This document shows, piece by piece, positions 1 to 5,660 of a DNA stretch of 8,905 nucleotides; positions within the stretch are counted from its first letter, which is position 1; every line of letters begins with the position of its first letter. The notes below the pieces were generated by a model. The model had not been told where the DNA came from and did not search any database. It saw only the letters and a program-made list of their open reading frames with translations. Location: positions 6,880-15,784 of the forward strand of contig JADFXE010000019.1 in assembly GCA_015233705.1 (NCBI GenBank). The letters are read 5' to 3'. The position numbers and the translations under genes were made by a program. The stretch is from Candidatus Omnitrophota bacterium. GTDB lineage: Bacteria > Omnitrophota > Koll11 > Zapsychrales > Fredricksoniimonadaceae.

Positions 1-474
1 GACCTGCTTGTCCTTCAGGTCGGTCGTCATGATCGCCTTGGCAAAGTTCGCGCCCTTGGCCGGGCTCAGCCCCTTGACCAGCTGCGGCACGGCCTCACGG
101 ATCTTCTCGTAGGGAAACGGCCGGCCGATCATCCCCGTCGACATGACAAGCACTGACCGTTCTTTGATATCCAGCTTCTCTGCGACGATCGCGCACATCT
201 TCCTGGCATACATCAGGCCGTATTCGCCGGTAAAACAATTGGCATTGCCGCTGTTGGCGATCAAGGCCTGCGCCTGGCCGCCCTTAATATGATCCATGCA
301 GACCGTGATCGGAGCCGCCTTAACCGAATTCCTGGTAAAGACCGCGGCCGCCGCGCACGGCGTCGGCGAATAGATCAGCCCCAGATCCGGCTTGGCTGAT
401 TTCTTGATGCCAGCCCAAAACCCGTTTGCCTTAAAACCCTTCGGGGACGTGACCCCGCCTTTAATGATCTTCAT
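1..474 (-). CDS. argJ: Glutamate N-acetyltransferase / amino-acid acetyltransferase ArgJ, N-terminal part (runs off window)
   Basis: ArgJ transfers the acetyl group from N-acetylornithine to glutamate in the cyclic arginine pathway; bifunctional forms also use acetyl-CoA. My translation gives 158 codons starting MKIIKGGVTSPKGFKANG, with family landmarks in order: GGVTxPKGF near residues 6-13, GIKK near 22, AAAAVFTRN near 41-49, LIANSGNANCFTG near 71-83, the STGMIG oxyanion-hole segment near 112-117, and IMTTD near 150. The autocleavage threonine and the C-terminal (beta) half lie beyond the window edge, so single versus dual function cannot be judged. The ATG at 474-472 overlaps the argC stop codon (ATGA), indicating translational coupling. 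The identification is firm; the gene is cut only by the window. Confidence 0.93.
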   Translation of the reverse strand, partial: MKIIKGGVTSPKGFKANGFWAGIKKSAKPDLGLIYSPTPCAAAAVFTRNSVKAAPITVCMDHIKGGQAQALIANSGNANCFTGEYGLMYARKMCAIVAEKLDIKERSVLVMSTGMIGRPFPYEKIREAVPQLVKGLSPAKGANFAKAIMTTDLKDKQV

Positions 475-1490
475 AGCAGTCCTTCCGACTCCTTAAAACC
501 GCACATGATGTTCAGGTTCTGCACCGCCTGCCCCGAAGCGCCCTTGACCAGATTATCAATGGCCGAGGTGATGACCAGCATCTTCTGATCCTCGCTCACG
601 GCCAGCGAAATGTCGCAAAAATTCGTCTTCACTACATTCCTGAGCTCGACCTGTTTGCCGAGATCCAGGACCCGAACGAAAGGCTCAGTCTTGTAAAATT
701 TCTTATAAAGATCATGAATTTTGGTTGCGCTCATTTTTTCGTTTAGCGTCACATAGATCGTTTCCAGAATGCCGCTGTCCACTGGCAAAAGATGCGGTAC
801 AAACGTCACCGAAACTCCCTTATTCGCGAGGATCGTCAGGAACTGCTCGATCTCGGGCGTGTGCTGATGATTGAGGACCCGGTAGGCCTTGAAGTTCTCG
901 TTCACAAAACCGAACATGAACCCCTCCGCGACCTTGCGCCCTGCGCCGGAAACACCGGATTTGGCATCAATAATGACCGACTGGACCTTCTTCGGATAGA
1001 TCGAAATAAACGGCGCCAGCCCAAGGATCGCTGCCGTCGGATAACATCCTGGATTGGCGATCAGCTGCGCCCGCTCGATCTTCCGCCGAAAAAGCTCAGG
1101 AAGGCCGTACACTGCCTTGCGGAGATTCTTCGCATCCTTGTGAGCGCCGCCGTACCACTTCTTGTAAGGCGCGCTTTTCTTGAGCCGGTAATCGGCACTC
1201 AGGTCAATGACCTTTTTGCCGGCCTTCAGCAGCGGACTAACAACGCTCATGGATTCCATGTGCGGCAGCGCCAGAAAAACCAGATCACAATTCTCGATCG
1301 CGACGGAGGCATCATATTTGGCGCAGACCAGATCGGTCCGCTTCTTGAACTCAGGCCAGATCTCATCGACCCGTCCCGTCGTTGAATGCGCGGCCACATA
1401 GGTCACCCGCACATCCTTGTGATCCAGAAGGATGTCCAACAGGACCTTGCCCGAAAAACCACTGATTCCGACGATGCCGACTCTTATCAT
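471..1490 (-). CDS. argC: N-acetyl-gamma-glutamyl-phosphate reductase ArgC
   Basis: ArgC is the cytoplasmic enzyme that reduces N-acetylglutamyl phosphate to N-acetylglutamate semialdehyde with NADPH, the third step of arginine synthesis. The 339-residue protein has the usual type-1 length. It shows the nucleotide-binding loop GISGFSG at residues 8-14, LALPH near 73-77, IDLSADYRL near 95-103, the catalytic cysteine in NPGCYPT (Cys149), the SGVSGAGR segment near 178-185, and the HQHTPEI motif carrying the catalytic histidine near 208-214. ATG at 1490 is the only sensible start because the glycine-rich strand begins at residue 4. No Shine-Dalgarno site precedes it; the upstream stretch is almost pure A/T. 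It overlaps argJ by 4 bases. A predicted promoter at 1523-1551 would transcribe it separately from rpsI. Confidence 0.97.
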   Translation of the reverse strand: MIRVGIVGISGFSGKVLLDILLDHKDVRVTYVAAHSTTGRVDEIWPEFKKRTDLVCAKYDASVAIENCDLVFLALPHMESMSVVSPLLKAGKKVIDLSADYRLKKSAPYKKWYGGAHKDAKNLRKAVYGLPELFRRKIERAQLIANPGCYPTAAILGLAPFISIYPKKVQSVIIDAKSGVSGAGRKVAEGFMFGFVNENFKAYRVLNHQHTPEIEQFLTILANKGVSVTFVPHLLPVDSGILETIYVTLNEKMSATKIHDLYKKFYKTEPFVRVLDLGKQVELRNVVKTNFCDISLAVSEDQKMLVITSAIDNLVKGASGQAVQNLNIMCGFKESEGLL

Positions 1491-1522
1491 ATATATAATT
1501 TTAATATTAATTTATGTGTGTA

Positions 1523-1551
1523 ATATTAAATGAAAAAGCCCATCCCGTCAA
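1523..1551 (-). promoter_or_regulatory. Predicted sigma-70 promoter for argC-argJ
   Basis: On the minus strand TTGACG (1551-1546) is followed after exactly 17 bases by TAATAT (1528-1523), each matching 5 of 6 consensus positions. Transcription would start near 1516, leaving a leader of roughly 25 bases before the argC ATG. The -35 box lies in the loop of the rpsI terminator and the spacer contains its distal stem arm and T-run. This is prediction from consensus only. Confidence 0.6.
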
Positions 1552-1574
1552 TAATGTTTTGAGGAATGGGCTTT
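1533..1574 (-). terminator. Intrinsic terminator after rpsI
   Basis: Minus-strand stem AAAGCCCATTCC (1574-1563) pairs with GGGATGGGCTTT (1546-1535) with one G-T/A-C-type mismatch and a 16-base loop, and runs straight into five T residues (1537-1533). It starts about 42 bases after the rpsI stop, the expected place for the end of the rplM-rpsI transcript. Confidence 0.85.
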
Positions 1575-1616
1575 GTAAGTACTTGTTTTAAAACGAGATA
1601 AAAGCGGATTCCCCCT

Positions 1617-2012
1617 TTAACGCTTGACCCACTGGAACTTCCTGCGCGCACCCTTTTGCCCAGGCTTCTTACGTTCTTTCATGCGGGAATCACGCGTCAG
1701 GCAAACATGCTTGCGCAGTGTTGATTTCGTATTCTGATCAAAGAGCACCAGGGCCCGGGAAAGCGCCATCCTGAGCGCGCCGGCCTGGCCGGTCATGCCG
1801 CCGCCAACCACGTTGACATCAAAATCAAACTTGTTCAAAAGGTTCGTGTGCTTGAGCGGCGACAGAACCAAGATGCGATCCGTCTCGCGTGGGAAATACG
1901 CTTCAAAACCGCGGTTATTGATCGTGATCTTCCCTGCTCCGGGCGTTATCGTCACACGGGCGGCCGATGTCTTTCTACGACCTGTAGCGGAATACTTGAC
2001 AACTTCTACCAT
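1617..2012 (-). CDS. rpsI: Small ribosomal subunit protein uS9 (S9)
   Basis: S9 is a 30S head protein whose C-terminal tail reaches the P-site tRNA. The 131-residue product has the diagnostic N-terminal TGRRKTSAARV (residues 10-20), GKITINNR near 27-34, YFPRE near 39-43, the VGGGMTGQAGALRMALSRAL core near 69-88, and the basic tail RDSRMKERKKPGQKGARRK ending in KR, the conserved terminal pair contacting tRNA. The start at 2012 has AAAGGAGAG 8 bases upstream. It lies 24 bp after rplM, the common L13-S9 operon order, and is followed by a strong terminator. Confidence 0.98.
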   Translation of the reverse strand: MVEVVKYSATGRRKTSAARVTITPGAGKITINNRGFEAYFPRETDRILVLSPLKHTNLLNKFDFDVNVVGGGMTGQAGALRMALSRALVLFDQNTKSTLRKHVCLTRDSRMKERKKPGQKGARRKFQWVKR

Positions 2013-2036
2013 TTCAACATCTCTCCTTTAAACGAA

Positions 2037-2474
2037 TTAAATGTCGAGCGCAACAGGCTTCTGGGCCGCATGCGGATGATCTTTCCCTGCGTAAATGAAC
2101 AATCTTGTCTTCATGCGATCACCCAACTTGGTCTTGGGAAGCATGCGGTTGATCGCCAATTCCAGGATCTTGGTCGGATGCTTGGCCAGCATATCCGAAA
2201 AACGGACGCTCTTCAGCCCCGAATGAAAACCGGTATACCGATCATAGAACTTGTCGGTCATCTTCTTGCCGGTCACGCGGATTTTCTCGGCATTGATAAT
2301 AATGACGCTGTCGCCAAGATCCATGCTGGGCGTATAAATAGTCTTGTTCTTGCCGCGCAGGACAGAAGCAACCTTGGACGCGAGACGCCCGAGGGTCTTG
2401 CCATCAGCATCGACGAGAACATGCTTGCGCTGAATCTCATTTTTCCTGGGTAATGTTGTTTTCTGAACTGCCAT
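2037..2474 (-). CDS. rplM: Large ribosomal subunit protein uL13 (L13)
   Basis: L13 is an early-assembling 50S protein. From ATG 2474 the product is 145 residues (MAVQKTTLPRKNE...), the normal length. Landmarks are VDADGKTLGRLAS near 22-34, VLRGKNKTIYTP near 38-49, GDSVIIINAEKI near 54-65, VTGKKM near 67-72, and the C-terminal INRMLPKTKLG and YAGKDHPHAAQKP. I chose 2474 because AGAGAG then sits 6 bases upstream. ATG at 2480 adds two residues and is nearly as good; a TTG at 2504 would add a non-conserved extension. It leads the rplM-rpsI operon, behind a predicted promoter at 2518-2545. Confidence 0.97.
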   Translation of the reverse strand: MAVQKTTLPRKNEIQRKHVLVDADGKTLGRLASKVASVLRGKNKTIYTPSMDLGDSVIIINAEKIRVTGKKMTDKFYDRYTGFHSGLKSVRFSDMLAKHPTKILELAINRMLPKTKLGDRMKTRLFIYAGKDHPHAAQKPVALDI

Positions 2475-2517
2475 GGCCATCTCTCTTCTCAAGTTAAGGG
2501 TCAAATAATGAGCCTAA

Positions 2518-2545
2518 AATATAACATCAAATTTTCAAAAGTCAA
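2518..2545 (-). promoter_or_regulatory. Predicted sigma-70 promoter for rplM-rpsI
   Basis: TTGACT (2545-2540, 5 of 6 consensus positions) and TATATT (2523-2518, 5 of 6) are separated by a 16-base A/T-rich spacer in the truA-rplM gap. Transcription would begin near 2511, giving a leader of about 37 bases before the rplM start. Consensus-based prediction. Confidence 0.6.
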
Positions 2546-2561
2546 CAGGAAATTGCCAATA

Positions 2562-3302
2562 TCAATACCTGACCTCCTCGAGGTACAATCCATGGGCTGG
2601 CGCAGCCAGACCCGCAGCGCGGCGATCTTTCTTCAAAAGCATGGCCTTGACACTGCCTGGCGGGAAACGGCCGGCGCCGACCTCCAGGAGCGTTCCCACG
2701 ATATTGCGCACCATCTTGTAAAGAAAGCCCTCACCTTCGACCGTGATCGTAATGAAGTCACCTTGAACGCGGATGTGCAGACGCCTGATCGTGCGGACCG
2801 TACCACCCTTATGCGAAGGGTTCACGTTGGCAAAACTCTTGAAATCTTTCTTGCCGACAAGCGCCCTGGCCTCTTTCTTCATCAGCGCTACGTTCAGCTT
2901 GCGCGGGACAAAGTGGCAGCGCCGGCGCTCAAGGGCTGACGGCCACTGACGCGCAAGGATCGTATAAGAATAGGTCTTGCGCTTGGCATCAAACTGGGCG
3001 TGAAAATCATCAGCCGCTGCCTCCACCTTAAGGACGCTGATGTCGCCGGGAAGGTTGTAATTGAGCGCGCGCTGGATCTCATCGGACGGCATGTCGGTCT
3101 CGGCACGAAAATGTGCAACCTGACCTTTGGCATGCACGCCGCTATCAGTACGCCCTGAGCCGATCACTGAAATATGTTTCTTGAAAATCTTGAAAAGAAC
3201 AGCTTCGATCTCACCCTGGATCGTGCGTTTGGCATTGGTCTGAACCTGCCAGCCGTTGAAGTCAGTGCCATCGTATTCGAGGGTGATCTTGAAAGTAGGC
3301 AT
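2562..3302 (-). CDS. truA: tRNA pseudouridine(38-40) synthase TruA
   Basis: TruA isomerises uridines 38, 39 and 40 in the anticodon stem-loop of many tRNAs. From ATG 3302 the product is 246 residues (MPTFKITLEYDGTDFNGWQVQ...), typical for bacteria. The catalytic aspartate is Asp53 in GSGRTDSGVHAKGQ. Other family signatures are ALNYNLPGDI near 95-104, KRKTYSYTI with the conserved tyrosine, the FLYKMVRNIVGTLLEVG helix in the C-terminal half, and the terminal APAHGLYLEEV. The reading frame continues upstream to a GTG at 3335, but those 11 extra codons lie wholly inside an octamer repeat array and match nothing in the family. No good Shine-Dalgarno site precedes the ATG; only GTGAC followed by TTTT is seen. 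It lies downstream of asd across the hairpin at 3303-3384. Confidence 0.96.
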   Translation of the reverse strand: MPTFKITLEYDGTDFNGWQVQTNAKRTIQGEIEAVLFKIFKKHISVIGSGRTDSGVHAKGQVAHFRAETDMPSDEIQRALNYNLPGDISVLKVEAAADDFHAQFDAKRKTYSYTILARQWPSALERRRCHFVPRKLNVALMKKEARALVGKKDFKSFANVNPSHKGGTVRTIRRLHIRVQGDFITITVEGEGFLYKMVRNIVGTLLEVGAGRFPPGSVKAMLLKKDRRAAGLAAPAHGLYLEEVRY

Positions 3303-3384
3303 AAAAGTCACAATGTCACAAAGCCACAATGTCACACGTCCCCGAATCTTGTGACCTTGTGACTTTGTGACTTTGCGACCTTTT
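3303..3384 (-). repeat. Facing arrays of 8-bp repeats (N-GTCACAA) forming a hairpin between asd and truA
   Basis: On the plus strand the left arm holds four octamers: GTCACAAT (3307), GTCACAAA (3315), GCCACAAT (3323) and GTCACACG (3331). After a 10-base centre (3339-3348) come four inverted ones: TTGTGACC (3349), TTGTGACT (3357), TTGTGACT (3365) and TTGCGACC (3373). The two arms are reverse complements with few mismatches, flanked by AAAA and TTTT. Read as transcribed, the array starts within the asd TAA, folds into a stem of about 32 bp, and ends in TTTT directly before the truA ATG. It could act as an attenuator, an RNA 3'-end stabiliser or a mobile palindrome. I do not recognise a named family. 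Confidence 0.88.
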
Positions 3385-4366
3385 AGATCATTTTATACTC
3401 GACCAACTTCTCCGCGATCTGGACAGCGTTAAGCGCCGCACCTTTGCGAAGGTTGTCGGAAACGACCCACAGGTTGATGCCGTTAGGAATGGTCTCATCC
3501 TCACGGATACGGCCGACAAACGTCTCATCCTTGCCATCAGCGTCGATGGGCATGGGGTATTTCTTGTTCGCTGGCTCGTCCACCACAATGACGCCCGGAG
3601 CGCCGGTCAAAAGCTCAATGACCTTGGCACGGGTGAGTTTCTTCTCGGTCTCGATATTGACCGATTCGGAATGCGCGTTGAAGACCGGAACCCGGATACA
3701 GGTCGCGGTCACCTTGATCCCTTCGTCGTGCATGATCTTCTTGGTCTCATTGACCATCTTGATCTCTTCCTTGGTGTAATGGTTCTCCATGAAGACATCG
3801 ATCTGCGGAATCAGATTGTGCAGGATCTGATACGCCAGCTTCCTGGGCTTCATGTCGCCCTTAAGCTGGTTCTTCATCTCATCGATCGCCTCTGACCCGG
3901 CACCGGAAATAGCCTGGTAAGTAGAAACCACGATGCGCTTGATCTTCGCGTAATCATGAAGGGGCTTGAGTGCCACAACCATCTGGATCGTCGAACAATT
4001 GGGATTGGCAATAATGCCCTTGTGCCACTTGACATCCTCAGGATTGACCTCAGGAACGACGAGTGGAACATCCTTGTCCATGCGGAACTGGCTGGTGTTG
4101 TCGATAACCACCGCGCCGTTCTTGGCCGCGACCGGAGACCAGATCTTGCTGATATCCGCACCCGGCGAGCTCAGAACCACGTCCACACCCTTGAACACAT
4201 CTTCCGTCAGGGAAAGAAGCGGAAGCCCGTGCATCTCGCCTTTAGCGCCGCTGGGCGAGATCAGGCGCAGTTCCTTAACCGGGAACTTGCGCTGTTTGAC
4301 AATATCATACATGCACTGCCCCACCGCGGAGCGAGCGCCGAGAATAGCAACGACATACTGTTTCAT
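3383..4366 (-). CDS. asd: Aspartate-semialdehyde dehydrogenase
   Basis: Asd reduces aspartyl-4-phosphate to aspartate semialdehyde with NADPH, the branch-point step for lysine, threonine, methionine and diaminopimelate. The 327-residue product shows the catalytic cysteine in NPNCSTIQMV (Cys124), STYQAISGAG with the substrate-binding glutamine (Gln151), CIRVPV (Arg225), the catalytic histidine in FNAHSESV (His232), and the C-terminal NLRKGAALNAVQIAE. Cys-Gln-Arg-His are all present, so activity is expected. The N-terminal loop reads GARSAVG at residues 10-16 where the family normally has GATGAVG, an oddity confirmed at DNA level (CGC TCC codons). The ATG at 4366 has a strong Shine-Dalgarno, AAGGAG, 7 bases upstream. 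Repeat hairpins fill both flanking gaps. Confidence 0.97.
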   Translation of the reverse strand: MKQYVVAILGARSAVGQCMYDIVKQRKFPVKELRLISPSGAKGEMHGLPLLSLTEDVFKGVDVVLSSPGADISKIWSPVAAKNGAVVIDNTSQFRMDKDVPLVVPEVNPEDVKWHKGIIANPNCSTIQMVVALKPLHDYAKIKRIVVSTYQAISGAGSEAIDEMKNQLKGDMKPRKLAYQILHNLIPQIDVFMENHYTKEEIKMVNETKKIMHDEGIKVTATCIRVPVFNAHSESVNIETEKKLTRAKVIELLTGAPGVIVVDEPANKKYPMPIDADGKDETFVGRIREDETIPNGINLWVVSDNLRKGAALNAVQIAEKLVEYKMI

Positions 4367-4386
4367 AAATAACTCCTTGAAAATAA

Positions 4387-4476
4387 GGTCAACATGACAA
4401 CAGATCTACAGGCCAACAGCAAGCCCGATCTTCCTGTTTTCCCCTAGTGACTTGTTGACTCGTTGACCTGTTGACT
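4387..4476 (-). repeat. Second facing octamer array (N-GTCAACA type) between leuB and asd
   Basis: On the plus strand one arm has TAGTGACT (4445), TGTTGACT (4453), CGTTGACC (4461) and TGTTGACT (4469), period 8. The other arm is more worn: GGTCAACA (4387), TGACAACA (4395), GATCTACA (4403) and GGCCAACA (4411). The arms are imperfect reverse complements around a 26-base centre. As transcribed, the first arm begins one base after the leuB stop codon, and the second ends at TTATTTT, ahead of the asd Shine-Dalgarno. Period, position and layout match the asd-truA array, but the repeat unit differs (GTCAACA versus GTCACAA). Confidence 0.78.
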
Positions 4477-4477
4477 T

Positions 4478-5539
4478 TTACAGACTTTTAACCACCAGAT
4501 CCCCGACTTCCGTCGTGGAATAACCCATCTTGCCAGCCGCAAGATCTTTAATCTTGGTCGTCACGACCGTGCGGATGGATTTCTCGATCGCATCCGCTGC
4601 CTTGGCCTCGCCAACCTCACGAAGAAGCATGGCACCGGCGCCGATCGCTGCCAGCGGATTGATCACATTCTTGCCCGTATACTTGGGCGCAGAACCGCCG
4701 ATCGGCTCGAACATGGAAACTCCGTCGGGATTGATATTGCCGCCCGCCGCGATGCCCATCCCGCCCTGGATCATCGCTGCCAGGTCCGTGATGATATCGC
4801 CGAACATATTGTCCGTCGCAATCACATCAAACCACTCCGGATTCTTCACAAACCACATAGTGATCGCATCAACGTGGGCATAATCCGTCTTGATATCCGC
4901 ATATTCCTTGCCAACCTCATTGAACACGCGCTGCCACAGGTCAAAGGCATAGGTCAGGACATTGGTCTTGCCGCACAGCGTCAGCTGCTTGGGATCCTTG
5001 CGCCCGTACTTACGGGCATATTCATAGGCATACCGGACACAACGCTCGACGCCAAAACGGGTATTAATGCTCTCCTGGACCGCGACCTCATTGGGCGTAT
5101 CCTTGAAAAGACTTCCGCCAGCACCCGCGTAAAGCCCTTCGGAATTCTCACGGATGACCGTAAAATTGATGTGCTCCGGCCCCTTGCCCTTAAGAGGACA
5201 AAAACGCTCGTCAAACAGCTGGACCGGGCGCAAATTGATGTACTGGTTCAGATCAAAACGCAGCTTGAGAAGGATGCCCTTCTCTAATATGCCGGGTTTG
5301 ACATCCGGATGGCCGATAGCGCCCAAAAAGATCGCGTCAAATGCCTTGAGATCGCTGATCGCCGACGCCGGCAGGACCTCTTTGGTCCGCATATAACGCT
5401 CGCCGCCGAAATCAAAATTGACCGGCTCATATTTGAACCCGAACTTGGAAGCCGCTGCCTCCATGACCTTGAGCCCCTCACGGACAACCTCAGGACCTGT
5501 ACCATCTCCGCCGATAACAGCGATCTTGTAATTATTCAT
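4478..5539 (-). CDS. leuB: 3-isopropylmalate dehydrogenase LeuB, type-2-like
   Basis: LeuB oxidatively decarboxylates 3-isopropylmalate to 2-oxoisocaproate in leucine synthesis. From ATG 5539 the product is 353 residues (MNNYKIAVIGGDGTGPEV...). It shows the beta-decarboxylating dehydrogenase features: GxDGTGPEV at 10-18, LEKGILLKLRFDLNQYINLRP near 85-105 with substrate arginines Arg94 and Arg104, VIRENSEGLYAG with Arg130, the catalytic lysine in GKTNVL (Lys191), HVDA (Asp224), and NMFGDIITDLAA with metal-binding Asp248 and Asp252. INTRFGVER and HVDAITM resemble the actinobacterial (type 2) branch and also tartrate/D-malate dehydrogenases, the main alternative. The cofactor loop reads GSAPKYTGK instead of the usual GSAPDIAGK. 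An ATG at 5554 would add MAGVS; 5539 was preferred on family N-termini and a GGGG 5 bases upstream. Confidence 0.85.
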   Translation of the reverse strand: MNNYKIAVIGGDGTGPEVVREGLKVMEAAASKFGFKYEPVNFDFGGERYMRTKEVLPASAISDLKAFDAIFLGAIGHPDVKPGILEKGILLKLRFDLNQYINLRPVQLFDERFCPLKGKGPEHINFTVIRENSEGLYAGAGGSLFKDTPNEVAVQESINTRFGVERCVRYAYEYARKYGRKDPKQLTLCGKTNVLTYAFDLWQRVFNEVGKEYADIKTDYAHVDAITMWFVKNPEWFDVIATDNMFGDIITDLAAMIQGGMGIAAGGNINPDGVSMFEPIGGSAPKYTGKNVINPLAAIGAGAMLLREVGEAKAADAIEKSIRTVVTTKIKDLAAGKMGYSTTEVGDLVVKSL

Positions 5540-5563
5540 AGAAACCCCAGCCATCTGCTTTCC

Positions 5564-5650
5564 GTGTCATTGCGAGCACGTCGTTTGGGCGAAGCAATCT
5601 CTTTACCTGGCCACAAGATTGCTTCGTCGCTGCGCTCCTCGCAATGACAC
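5564..5650. repeat. Inverted-repeat intergenic element, CATTGCGAG type
   Basis: Outer arms of 13 bases, GTGTCATTGCGAG (5564-5576) and its exact reverse complement (5638-5650), enclose inner arms of 11 bases, CGAAGCAATCT (5590-5600) and its exact complement (5616-5626). Between inner and outer arms the two sides differ. A 15-base centre (5601-5615) separates the halves. The element nearly fills the fabF-leuB gap. From general recall, palindromes with this CATTGCGAG...GAAGCAATCT core are scattered between genes in many unrelated bacteria; I cannot name a transposase. It encodes no protein and could form a strong hairpin in fabF-leuB readthrough RNA. Confidence 0.85.
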
Positions 5651-5660
5651 TGCTAAACAT

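Noticed and set aside
792..1385. Plus-strand open frame of 197 codons opposite argC
   Set aside because: It lies wholly antisense to a clear ArgC with intact motifs, and its translation shows no recognisable domain.
1491..1525. ArgR operator (ARG box) ahead of argC
   Set aside because: The stretch is A/T-rich and vaguely symmetrical, but I find no convincing pair of TGAAT/ATTCA half-sites.
1848..2453. Plus-strand open frame of 201 codons opposite rpsI and rplM
   Set aside because: It crosses two well-supported ribosomal protein genes and their spacer antisense; its composition is that of a shadow frame.
2475..2511. Autoregulatory L13 leader structure ahead of rplM
   Set aside because: The predicted leader is only about 37 bases and shows no stable fold resembling an L13-binding leader.
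3303..4476. CRISPR-like array from the repeated octamers
   Set aside because: Units of 8 bp are contiguous without spacers and occur in inverted arms, so they are not CRISPR repeats.
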